64,000 bases of DNA from positions 620,001-684,000 of the forward strand of contig JAJNNX010000010.1 of assembly GCA_023159155.1 (NCBI GenBank), given 5' to 3'. Of the stretch, positions 1-11,086 are shown one piece after another. The number at the start of each line of letters is the position of its first letter. Within the stretch, counting starts at the first letter, position 1. The translations under genes were made by a program, and so were the position numbers. The notes below the pieces were generated by a model. The model was given only the letters and a program-made list of their open reading frames with translations. It ran no database searches and was not told the origin of the DNA. The DNA is from Ustulina deusta. Taxonomy: Eukaryota; Ascomycota; Sordariomycetes; Xylariales; Xylariaceae.

Positions 1-261
1 TTATCGGCTCTCGCGATATATATGACGTTGCACTCTCCCCGCTAGAGTCGGCTCATCGTCGTTGACCCTGTGCTCTCCCACCTGCAACGAGATATTCAAT
101 CGCTTAAACACCTTGAAAGGAAAGGGAACATTGAACCAGGCAAATATCAGCTCGGGCAACGAATATTCCGTGTCAGCAGTGAACGCTTCGCCCTCTCGGC
201 CGTCTCGGCACTTGTTAAGGGCCTTCGATATATGTGTCGATAACGTGTTCTTGCTACCCAT
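1..261 (-). CDS. possible small ORF at left edge (86 aa), unproven
   Basis: An ATG-started minus-strand ORF of 86 codons runs from 261 to a TAA at positions 1-3. It has no motif I recognise. It has a fairly balanced composition and an aromatic stretch in the middle. It could be the first exon of a gene that continues to the left by splicing, a small protein, or chance. The region between it and the regulator at 565 has no other coding signal and would serve as a divergent promoter if this is real. Confidence 0.2.
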   Translation of the reverse strand: MGSKNTLSTHISKALNKCRDGREGEAFTADTEYSLPELIFAWFNVPFPFKVFKRLNISLQVGEHRVNDDEPTLAGRVQRHIYRESR

Positions 262-564
262 CTCGATTTATCCGAGTTGCAACCAATACGGAAGAGCAAA
301 CTGCTACTGGGGTTTGTTGTCTGAACAAAATTAACTCCTAACCCCCTCTAACCTCGTTACAAACCTTCGCTCGCTTTTTTGTTTTGGCACGATTGTTGTC
401 GTGCCTTGTTTTGTGTATGTATCCCGTCGTTCGGGTGTAGTATATTTCCAAGTCCCCCACGCAGGTTCTCACCTGTATCTCGAGTACACGGATCACTACT
501 TAGCAGTCCCATTACTAATAAGTCTGCTTTCAGTTCTTATTTACTTTCGATTCATCTTTTCGCA

Positions 565-2945
565 ATGGCTGGTCCTGGTGGTGGTCCTCCCCGACGCAGG
601 TTAGTTTTGCATCACTCATCAACACGTGAAGACAATGCACTGACGTCTTCTCAGTCACACCAAGTCGCGTAAAGGTTGTGAGAACTGGTAAGCAAGATAT
701 GAGGTTTAATAGGTAATCAGTCGGTTATTGACTCGGAACACTAGCAAACGCCGACATATTCGGTGTGACGAGAACTTCCCGCAATGGTTAGTTTCCAAGC
801 TGTGATCTAACTTGGAGCTTTCAGACTAATATTTTGTAGTCGAAACTGCACAAAGCATAAAGTCCGATGCCCTTACAATGATGTATCCGTCCCGGATGAG
901 AGAGCTACCACTCCAGACAAGCCTGACCTTATGTGGACACCGGAGATCGAGGCAACCATCGCAGAATGGCAACGCTCTGGGGTTTTTCCGTTTCCCAACC
1001 TGGTATTTTCGGCGCCTGCACCGCAGTATTTTTCTACCGAGGAGCTGCGTCTCATTTACCATGTTGCTTCGATATGCCACGAACTGAACGCGATTGATGC
1101 CAACAATTTCACTCTGTGGACTCGTCAGATCCCGACGTAGGTATTGAATCATATGTACATGTTATGGCGGCTAATTGTTTGTTAGAATCCTCACGATTGG
1201 CGCAACCCAACGCTACGTCATGCACGCTTTGCTCGCATTTTCTGCCGAGCACATCGCTTTCTTAACTAGCTGCCCGTTAGTCGGGAATATGGCATATGAG
1301 CACCGTGGTATCGCGCTCAATGGATTACAAGAAGCCATCGGGACTTTCTCACCAGAGAACTCTGACGCCGTCTTGGCTGCATCGCTCGTCCTTTCGTGGC
1401 AAGCTACAGATTGGTACGCAATAAATGCTACGTCTGCCTAAGCGACTATTATTGACTTGAACTTCCGATAGGCGAAGCTGGACCCAGCTAATGCAAGGAA
1501 CCTCATCAGTAAGCAAATGGAGACAAGATGTGTACAGTCTACCAGGCTAACGTATTGAAAAGGTTATTGATGCTATAGAGCCATGGAAGCACGAATCTCA
1601 ATTCGGAGAGTTCATCGCGGAAAGCAGCACGTTTCCCACTGCTCCCCCCTCGCCACAGCCAGACCGCAAACCCAATCAACCGCATAAAGAGGACCTGGAA
1701 GCATTCCAACGCACCATTAATCATCTAGCTAAAGTGGAGGCGCATCTGAAGCACAACAAGGAGGATCCTCAGCTCATTCAACAGCTAGGGTCTTTCCTCA
1801 AGGGCGCTCGCAAGGTCAGCCCTATCCAGTCTATTGAGGATCAGTTTGATCGACTACGGCCGTTGCGAACTTGGCTTTTCTGGCTGCCAGTCGGATGTCT
1901 TAAAGAAAATGGGGCTTCACCAAGCGCCCTATTAGTCATCGCGCATTATTACACAGCCGCCATGATGATGGAACGCCTCTTCCCAGAGATTGGTGCGGCC
2001 TACTTCGGGAGCCTGGCAATTGGACCTGTCGAGGAGATTGCACGACGTCTCCTTTCAATCAATGTTTCGGGAAGTCTTGATGGTGACGTTCAAACGCCAT
2101 TGTCGTTGATGGAATTCCCGATCGACACGATCAGCGAATTTCGTTCACGATTGGGCTGGATTCAACCGACGCGTACACCGTCTTTCCCTCAATTCGACCC
2201 CCCCAATTTCTACATGAGTGAACATGGGACGCCACCTACCACAACTTCGTATGTGCCTTATGGTGAAAGCCCCGCCTTCAGCTGGAGTACCGAAGATCTT
2301 TCTATGCTCGCACCTGAAAACGAATGCAGCAATGCAGTGAGCCCTCTGACTATCTCGTCCCCATACCATAGTGGGCAGTATCTCAGCATCCCATCTCCTT
2401 CCTATGGGGGCTACAGCCCAGCGTCATCTACATTTGGTGAAGGGTCCATTGTATACAGCGATCAAGAAGACTTCAGCTCATTCGATGCGAGCATAACAGA
2501 ATATCCCCCTCATCTAGGCGCAGCGGGGCATGGTAATTTTGGTGTCGGGTTCGTCTCTCCAATCCAGCCCGTGTGGATCTAAGTGGCAACACTCCTCGAA
2601 GGGCATTTTACCAACATGGGAAGAGCGCACACATGATTAACAGTAGAACTCAGGACCGTTAGCGCTCAGCATGCTTCTTCATCCGCCCCTCGTCCGCTTG
2701 AGATTCCCTTTTATCGCCAGGATGCCGCTAATTCTGCCGTATGGCCGCACGCTGCTTATCAGGGCGTACCATCACCATTTCTAGAACCCCAGCAATGGTC
2801 AGCCACTGGTTACAGCGAATCTAACACGCCGCTTTCCGTCTCAGCACCATCTCGAGGGTTCATGCCTTCACCACAATTTATGCATCATCGACACAATTCC
2901 TCTGTCTCTTCGGCACCCGTTCAATTTAAGAGAGAAGAGGAATGA
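565..2945 (+). CDS. Zn2Cys6 (fungal C6) transcription factor, Upc2-like layout
   Basis: Nuclear DNA-binding regulator of 647 aa in eight exons: 565-599, 655-687, 745-786, 840-1136, 1186-1413, 1472-1508, 1563-2532 and 2644-2945. The zinc cluster is split over four exons and reads CX2CX6CX6CX2CX6C at residues C20, C23, C30, C37, C40 and C47, with basic residues KRRHIR between ligands. The rest resembles the fungal regulatory domain of Upc2/sterol-uptake-type factors (helical block with HALLAFSAEHIAF). The C-terminal third is Ser/Pro/Tyr-rich and probably disordered or activating. The last exon is easy to miss: without the intron 2533-2643 the frame stops at 2582. The spliced frame continues another 100 codons of clear coding sequence ending in FKREEE. 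Target genes cannot be read from the sequence, and there is no biosynthetic cluster beside it. Confidence 0.85.
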
Positions 2946-2970
2946 GGTCACAAGCTCACCCCGCTTTTGT

Positions 2971-2992
2971 CCCCCCCCCCCCCCCCCCCCCC
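2971..2992 (+). repeat. 22-base poly-C tract
   Basis: Uninterrupted run of 22 C, 26 bases after the stop codon of the zinc-cluster regulator, so probably in its 3' UTR. It is a replication-slippage and sequencing-error hotspot. Confidence 0.95.
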
Positions 2993-4184
2993 GGGGACCA
3001 CTTTCAGCCTTTAACTATATCTTTTTAATACTCTTTTCAACACCCCAGACGCCATTGTACACCACGTTCCTTTGACAGGACTCGCTATACCGACATGTCT
3101 GTATCGACACAACGATCACCACGTTCCCTATTTATCACACCTATCCTTAATTATTATTATATAATGATCAAACTTACGACGCTCCTTATGACTATATCCG
3201 GAAGATACCCGATAGACACTCCTTACGCAAGTATTGCATTAGAGACCGACCTCTCACGCTCCTTACGACTTACGACGATTTCTATACTTGACTAATAGAA
3301 TCTCATCCGCTCCTTTCAAGACGGCATTATCTGGAATTATCAGGATACCCAAATCACACCTTGTTTCCAAATTGCATAGCGACTGTTTACACCTTTTCAA
3401 TTGGCGGAGGAGGAAAAATTGACGACAAGTGCTGTCTGTCTGCATGGATTGGCGTTTTGGTTTGTTTTTGGTTTTGTTTATTTTGGTGAGGCGAATTGGG
3501 TACAAAGCTATTCCCAGTTTTAATCACCGCGCACCGATGTTTGATTTTTGGGAAGAAATCCAGTAGTTGACGCTTACATCAATTCTGGCAAAACAATAGG
3601 AGTTTTCGGTACTATTACAGTAATTTGTGGAAGAGATATCTGTCCTCGAAGGAGCATATGTGCTAGTCGAAAATATGTTGGAAGTGGTTATTATCTGCAG
3701 CTCCAATGTTTGGAGGACATGAGAGCTTATGCACATGAGGCAAGACCACTTGACCTCACGTTGGCTTGCAGGACCTAATATTAATAATACACTGTGCTGA
3801 TTTTGTCCCTATTTTTCTCTAGATCCTCCAGTTGATTCCCTTGCGTGAACACGTTGAATCAGAGAAACTTATTCCTATCCTGTCCTGACGTGACCCTACT
3901 GGGATAACGACTTCCTCATAATCCCAGCATTGCATTGTCTTTGACAAGCATCTGACAACTTTTCGTCCCCATTCTCGCATCTAACTCTGATCCCGTGAGA
4001 AAAAATGGAGCTTACACCTTGGAAAGTCCCGACGGACCCTGTCGTGGACTTACTAGGCTCGATCATTTCCGGAGCTACTCGTCCCGACCGTGAATATCTT
4101 GGTCCACAGAGCCGCAGGGGGTTACCCGTCGTCCGAAAGCGCATTCAGGTATACCGTTTCCAAGCAACAAGAGACAAAATATTC
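2993..4184. other. intergenic, no supported gene; left flank of the transposon
   Basis: Only short ORFs are present. One plus-strand ATG frame starting at 4005 has 60 codons before the transposon target site. If the element is removed in silico, that frame stops exactly at the joined TA (TAG), so it gives no evidence of an interrupted gene. Composition is normal up to the transposon boundary. Confidence 0.5.
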
Positions 4185-4186
4185 TA

Positions 4187-4234
4187 CCGCATTCCTCGAT
4201 TAGAACTTGACCGGCGCTAATGGCTTGGCATGCA
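4187..4234 (+). repeat. left terminal inverted repeat (48 bp)
   Basis: Starts CCGCATTCCTCGATTAGAAC. It pairs with the reverse complement of 7280-7327 at 45 of 48 positions, with the outer 35 (4187-4221) identical. Left G4222 and G4227 correspond to A in the right copy, the transition RIP produces. A4230 against C is a transversion. Confidence 0.92.
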
Positions 4235-5263
4235 ATGATCTTTTCCGCTAGACCGTAATTGGAGAGCATTTACTTAAGCGAATATTATACAAATGTGCTT
4301 GTTCTTAACGGAATGTTTGTGTAGTGCTAATTTTTGTTGGTTAAACAGGTTTGCGGCTAGAATATATGGCCGAATTACATGTTTTGTAGCTAAAACGTAT
4401 AAAATAGCTAAATTGTACAAATTTAGCTAAATTGTACGAATCTAGCTAAATCGTATAAATCTATAATAATATTAGTAGTGTGACTAGTTAATATAGCTTG
4501 CTAACCTAGCTAAAATAGCCCTAATACTACTATTTATACCTAAACTATGCGGTTAAATAAATAAAAATATTGTAAAAGCTAAATATAGCTTTGTAAAGCT
4601 TATTAAATAGGTTTATAGGCATTATTTAAAGCAAAAAAAAATAAAAGTACTATTATTTATTAAAAATTATTAGATCTTATTTAATCTAAATGTTAATAAT
4701 AAATATATATTAATAAATAAAAGCTAGATTTTTATTAGTATTTTATTTATTATTAAAAAAAGCTTTTATAAACCTTTTTTTTAAAAGGTTGCTATATATT
4801 TTAAAATATTTAGCAAGTAGTATATTTTTAACTAGTAAGTATAACAAAAAATAATTTTTAGTAGTTATATTTTTTGGTTTAGCTTTTGCTAGCTAGAATT
4901 AAAAATAATATTATAAAAGAAATTTTATTAAATAAAGCAAAATTAAAGGTTAATAACAGCTACTTAGTTTAAATAAAAAGTAATAGTTATTTTTAGTGTT
5001 TTTTATTTTAATTGCGGTAATATATTTATATTTTTAAATAAGTAGTTTAAAAAGTTTTTGTAGTACTATTAGATTAATTGTTACTAAGTTATATATATAT
5101 TTATAAAAGTGCTTAAAAAATAATTAGTTATATTAATATATTTTTATAGTTTATTAAAAAAAACTTGCGATATAACTAGTTTTGGTTTAATACTATATTA
5201 ATAAGCAACTTTACTAAAAGTATTAGTTTTAGTAAGTTTTTTTATTATTTAATTATTAATATA

Positions 5264-5790
5264 AATAAAACCCTAATATTTTTTGAGTTTTTAATAAGTT
5301 ATATATATAATTTTATAAGCGTTAAGTTGGTTAAAAAAAAAAGCAATAGAAATAAATAAAAGAAACATTAAATAACGCTAGTTTTGGTAATAATTACTAA
5401 TAGGTTATATATAAAAGAGTTAAAACTTTTAATTATTTTTTATAGCAAAAATAATATTTTTGCTAAAAAAGAACTGCTATATTATAAAAGTATTAATATA
5501 AAGTTTAATACTATTACGTATAATAATAAAAAATTATTTAAAAGATAGATTAGAACAAACTTAGCTATTTATATTAAAAAAAGTAATTGTTTATTAGTAA
5601 TAGATATGGTTAATTTTTATAAAATTCTATAGGTTAAAAAAGTGCTAGAAAATATAAATATTTTAATAGCGATAATTTTGCTTAGTTTTATAGCTTATTT
5701 TTAACTGCTAGATATAGGATTTAATAGGGTTTTTAAGATCTAGCTGTACAAAAAGTTAGATTTTTATTTAGAACAGCTAAATAAAACGGA
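5264..5790 (+). pseudogene. RIP-destroyed pogo-like DDE transposase, catalytic core
   Basis: One frame (codons starting at 5264, 5267 and so on) holds three catalytic-site signatures in register. At 5264-5272 AAT AAA ACC is what G-to-A mutation would make of a DET triplet (first Asp). GAT at 5603-5605 lies in a hydrophobic LLVID context (second Asp). At 5696-5719 TAT TTT TAA CTG CTA GAT ATA GGA is what C-to-T and G-to-A changes would make of the pogo/Tigger HLQPLDVG signature, with GAT 5711-5713 as third Asp. The second and third Asp are separated by exactly 35 codons, as in DD35D-type enzymes. Stops in the frame (for example TAA at 5702) are explained by CAA to TAA. The full transposase probably extended to both sides, but decay prevents setting its ends. 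Confidence 0.75.
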
Positions 5791-7279
5791 AAAGTTATTT
5801 AATAAATAGTTAGTTAGTGCAAGACGCGTGATAGTAATTTATATTGTTAGTAACGTATAAAAAAAAGCTTTTATAGCAAAAAATTAAGTTTTAGTTATAG
5901 GGTTGTTTGAAAAAACTAATATTTTTATTTATTTAAATAATTATAATAATTATTTTATTAGTATTAAAGGCATTAATTTATTATAGTTATAGTTAAATAA
6001 CTAGTATTGCTAGCCGGGTAAATATACAAACTTTAAAATCGCAGAAATTATTACTGCTTTAAAAAGCAACAACAAGTTTTTTATAATAATAGAAGTTCTT
6101 AGAATGCTTTAAAATACCTATAGATATTTTTAGAATAAAGTATTAAAAAAAATATATAAATAGCATAGGTTATATATAAGTAGTTTAAAAATAGAAATAG
6201 TTAATTAGCTAAAAAATACTCATACTATATAAATTACTAGTAATAATTATTAGCTTTACGCTAGTATATTTTTAAATTTAAACGCTAATTGCTTGCTGTT
6301 TTTAATATAAAGTATAGCTATACTAACTATAATAAATATAAGTTAAGTTATATAAAAAAATAGCATACAAATGTTTTAATATAATCTAAGTAGTTATAAT
6401 ATATTATAATACCAAAATATATTACTAAGTACTTTTAAATTTAAAAACAATTTTATTATTTAGCTAAAAATAGATTAAATTATTATTATATATATGCTTT
6501 GCTACTTATTTTGAATGCTAACTTAGTTTTATTACTAAAAATATATTGCTAAAATATTTATAAAATATTAATATATATATATATATATATACTTATAAGC
6601 TTTATAATTAGTAAAATTAGATATTGTATTATTAATATATATAAGTATTTTTTAAGTATACTAGTAGTAATATGGCCTTTTTTAGTATAAATAATTTTAT
6701 AGCTTATATGTTCTAGTTTTATTAATTTAATATATATACTAAGTAATAAGCTTAGGCAGCGTAGTAATAATAAATGCTACTATAACTAAAAAAGCATATA
6801 AACTGCAGCAATGCTTTAATATTAATAGTGTTTATTTATTAATATATATTAAAGCAAGGTAAATATACTGAAACAGCAGTTAGCAGTAGTTTAAGGGGTG
6901 TATGCAAATATAAAAGTATAGGTCTAGCTAGCCTAGAATAGAAAGTTAAAATAGGTTTGGTTTTCTAAATTTATAAATATTTTATTAACTATATAAATTA
7001 GGTGTAATATAAAGTATTTATAAATAAAATTGATTAATAGATTTTGTATAATTGGAATACTGGGCTAATAAGGTTGGTAGATTAAAGGGCTAGGCTAAGT
7101 AATAGGGTTAATGGAATAAAGTTTTAGTACTATACTTAGTTAGTATTAAAATAGAAAAGATAGGTAAAAAATTAGAGTTTTATAGGGGAAAAGTAATATA
7201 CTTATATAAAATAGGTAGCTAGCTAACGTGTTGCTAGTTAGATTAAGGTTAAATTAATATGGTTTGTGCTGTATATTGA

Positions 7280-7327
7280 TGCAGGCTAAGCTATTAGCGC
7301 CGGTCAAGTTCTAATCGAGGAATGCGG
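7280..7327 (-). repeat. right terminal inverted repeat (48 bp)
   Basis: Inverted copy of 4187-4234 (see there). It ends GGAATGCGG immediately before the TA at 7328-7329. Two of its three differences from the left repeat are RIP-type transitions. Confidence 0.92.
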
Positions 7328-7329
7328 TA

Positions 7330-10300
7330 GAAGACCCAGCTAGAAGCCGAATGCGCCCACTTGGACGTGCTTGGTCCGATTCGGCGGGACGGGAGCGACA
7401 AGGGGGCCAAAGTAGACCGACAGCATGACCTCGCTATCGAATACGAGGTCCCCCTTGACTGGAAGTCCCTTGCTTGAGATTTTGTCATCCCAGTTCTCTT
7501 GGCTCCGACCAAGGCACCGCGGCGCTGGAATCTCGGAGTGGAAAGCGCGCAATTCGGGATTGGACGGGCAGCAGGATACATTCTTTTTTAGAATGCGGCA
7601 AGGACCCGTCTGTTACACAACTCCTCATGTCCAGTGACATGCATGAGGCGGTATGTTATCGTGTGACGAAATACCCGGTCGGGACCTGGTCTAAAGCGAG
7701 CTGGCCGGTGGCTTAGAACACGCGGGGAGGGGGGGAATCTCCCAAGACCTGATCCCGCGATGCCTGGTTGCGCAGAATAAGCGGTGAGATATGGACTTCT
7801 GTAAACTCTATCGCCCTAGATAGTATACTATCTCTCCCTTCGAGTCATATCATCCCGCCGCGCGGGAATGTCCCTTCGTTCCTACTATGCTCTCTCCAGT
7901 GTGTTGTTACTCGGGAAGACCCAAGATCTTCATGACTAAAGAATCCACCCGCGAAAGGGACGACATCAACAACTGCCGCCTGCAGGTCGCTTTTTTCCGT
8001 TTCTTATTTCTCACGCTCCCCGTACTACCTACCTATGTACGCCCTCCGGGCGCGAGGCGCAAGATACCCGCGCCACTTAATTCTCCATTATATAAAGCAC
8101 TCATACACGTACCCGTCCAACGCCATGTTTTCTGGTCACTGCAATTTCGTTGTCTCGCGTCCTTGCAGATTGCGGGAGTACGCATCATCGCGTCATGACA
8201 CCGCTTTTTTTTGTACGACGAGGAAAAAAAGTATCGTGTTGGTATGTATGGATGTATGTTGTTAGTAGAGATCACGCATTGCGGAAGACTGGGATTCTCC
8301 TGCAATTAACATATGGTTAGAATACACGTATACTTTGCCTTCTGGAGCGAGATCCTGACCCATTGAGTTATTTCCGTCGCCGCGATATTGCGAAGAGGGG
8401 GGGGGGAAGGGGCTGATGCCGACTCGTTCGAGACGGCTTGTGTCCATTACCTTGAACGGGAATACCCTGCTATTCGCCTTTTTTTTTTCTTTTTTTCTAT
8501 CTTTCTCTAAACTCACCCTATTCATACAAAGTTACGTGAACTTAGGGTTTCTTAATATCCTTGCTCCTTGCTCTTCGATTCCCCGATTGACAAGGTGAAA
8601 CTAGTATTCGCGTCAGCATAAGTGATGTGACCCGTCAGGCAAGGTAACAACTTCACCGTGGTTGGCTGGTTTAGAAAAGAAGCTCGAAGTACCTCTACGT
8701 TGCAATACTTTTGCGTCCTGTCTTAGAAAGTTCAATGCTTGACCGCTCATTCGCCTCGGACTCCTTGGATGATGCGCGCCTCCGTGCCGCCGCAGACGGA
8801 GCGTTCTGTCTCCGAGAACCCTAGTTCCCTTATACTTGGCTGCAAGCTCTGTAAATGGAAGTGTTGCGAATTGTTGGAAGGACCTCCAAAGGGGTACTCT
8901 TGGTTGGTTTGATTGAGTTATGTCGATGGTATTTTTTATGTTTCGAAAAAAAAACAGTCTCTTTAGATATTTTTAAGGGGCATGGCATGTCAACTGAAAC
9001 GCGCCTATTGATTTTGTGCAGAAGCAATTTTTTATATGAGGAATAGCTGAATGCTAGATAGACTGGGTGTTATTCACTCTTGGCTATGAAGGCATTTTCT
9101 ATCTTTGGGTTGTAACCCATGACTAAATATCTAGAGAATAGAGTATCTGAACAAATGGAAGCAACTTCTTGAATTTAGGTGACTGAGTACCTCAATATGT
9201 AGAACGACAAATTCAGTTAAGGAATCAAACCACGGTAAACAGCCTGGGTAGCCTTCTATGCCCAATAGCCGACGTTACGACTATTATTAGTCTCTAGAAA
9301 GGCTTGTTCTAATCTCATACAGAATAAATTCCCTAGATATATCATATGGGTTTGCCTTTGGTCCACTTGGGAAACATTACGCCCCTTGAAGTATCTACAA
9401 AGTGTGTTTACCTGCCAATCTCGTGTCGACTTATTTTATAAAATTCACAGAACATTCACTTGTTTATTCCCAAGATCGGAACAGTAACCATTGTAACTTA
9501 ATTCTCAATTTGCAATTGTTTATCTATTAGTTAACGGCCATGTTCTAAGATTGCATTCTATCCAAAGATTTTGTACCAATCCCTCGTTGTCATTCTTTAT
9601 ATATCTAGATATATGTTGTCAGAACCTCGGGTATGGGGATGCAATAGGCAATTGTCAGTGTGCGAAGAGCCTAGACTATCTATGCTTACGAATTTTGTTA
9701 TATACAGAACACTTCCTTTGCCCTAGGAGATGTGGCAGTGGAAACACCTGCAGCTTTGATACCGGTGGCCTCGACATCGAAGTTTCCCGATGACCTGCAA
9801 CATAGCCGAGTGTCCCCGAGCTCGAGCTATTCTACCACTTCATTACTTCAACGAGCCTGACTTTAGTTACCCTGGGATCCAATACCCCGTGCTTTTTGAA
9901 GTGGGTTTGGTCTCTCTCTAGCCAGTGTTCTAGTTATATTCCGGTCATGCCTTCTAGCCTCTGACATCTACCACGTTTAAGAGATGACTAACATTTTTTT
10001 TTAGTGCCGAGTCAATTTGCCTAGGTTAAGGTTGTTCTACCAAAGGCCCCTGATACTGATACCGAATGCTGCTGGCGAGAATTTCTCGCCGATTCTTCAT
10101 TTCAGCATGTCAAGGGCCATCATTACTGCCGCTAGACCTCGAACTCCCGATAGTTTCCTTCTAGTCTTTCATGGGATTATCCCTGACTTGGTTCTCGTCA
10201 TTCGCGGCATTCGGGTGTTGCTTCGGTCTGAGGGAGACGCCGTTCTTTCCATCTCTTGTTTGGATGGGCCGCTCTATGCGGGTATGAAACTATCAACCCA

Positions 10301-11086
10301 ATGGGAAAATGAAAATCAGGAGCACGAGGGGCTAAATAACTTGGGAGAATAACATCCCAAGCCGCTCACAGCGATATAAGGTCGCCGAACTTTTTCATGG
10401 ATATTGACATTGAAGGGGTGTGTTTCTTTCTCCACGAGCGTGTATTCCGAAGAAGAGCGCTTGAGAAGTGCGTTGGTGTGATTGGTTAAAATCGCCGATC
10501 CATTTCTAGAGCTGGCCAGGTATTGTGCGTGCTGGTGTTCTTCTGTGCCTCTGAAGCGTCTGGAGCATCTTTGGTGGCTTGAAGGATGGGCATTTCACGT
10601 GATTGAGTGAATCTACATAACATTAGGCGGCGAATATCGCCTTGGGATCTGGGGGCAACCTAAGGAGACTGACTAGACCCTTGATAGGCTTCGTGCCATT
10701 ACACACGTAATATTACAACTGTAGATGGAAATAAAGACGTAAATGGTCTGTGTGGCTGCGGGACTTGGACACATGACTACACAGGCATAGCATGACATTT
10801 ATTGATTCATGAGAGGCATACTTTACATCAGCCTCAATAGAGTGGCCTACTCTGGATAATTTTGCGGAGGATGGGATAGGGTGGAATGGGATATTTCGAT
10901 CTATGTTTAACATCACGCGTTTCTTAGATCTGAACTAGAAGGATTGAGAGAACTATAAAATATAACTAAGATTTGTGCTAAAAGGTGTAAACAGGTTTCA
11001 GCAAATAACCGGGCCCTAGCTAGAACAACACAAAAATATGGGGTTGTCGGGGGCGCGCGCATGACGTTTTGTGGTCATGCGCCGGC
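7330..11086. other. 3.7-kb gene-poor stretch right of the transposon
   Basis: No gene is supported. A GC-rich minus-strand frame at 7340-7552 (no ATG; it ends in TAG 10 bases outside the transposon's TA) reads like ordinary protein and could be the 3' end of an old or spliced gene, but I cannot extend it. A plus-strand frame at 10086-10352 is also protein-like in its second half but unrecognised. A G10 run lies at 8397-8406 and a T-rich tract at about 8479-8498. The rest looks like non-coding or decayed sequence. Confidence 0.5.

Larger units (their letters stand above)
4185..7329 (+). mobile_element. RIP-degraded Tc1/mariner-superfamily (pogo-like) DNA transposon
   Basis: A 3141-bp element (4187-7327) flanked by TA on both sides (4185-4186 and 7328-7329), the target duplication expected of Tc1/mariner/pogo elements. 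Its ends are 48-bp terminal inverted repeats, the outer 35 bp identical. The interior is extremely AT-rich and TA-rich, with almost every reading frame broken, which is what RIP (C to T at CpA) does to repeats in ascomycetes. A plus-strand frame still shows a decayed DDE transposase around 5264-5763. Composition changes abruptly at the element ends. At 3.1 kb it is larger than the classic fungal Fot1 (about 1.9 kb), so it may carry extra sequence. No intact ORF remains, so it cannot encode an active protein. Confidence 0.88.

Noticed and set aside
4005..4187. 60-codon ORF ending at the transposon target site, considered as a disrupted gene
   Set aside because: In the inferred empty site the frame stops at the TA junction, so there is no evidence that a longer gene was split.
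9551..9793. Cys-containing 80-aa frame
   Set aside because: Reminiscent of a small cysteine-rich protein but has no signal peptide and no clear Cys pattern; surrounded by unrelated sequence.
10017..10352. 111-aa plus-strand ORF in the gene-poor region
   Set aside because: Composition is somewhat protein-like but no motif or family and no supporting splice structure. Left in the intergenic note only.
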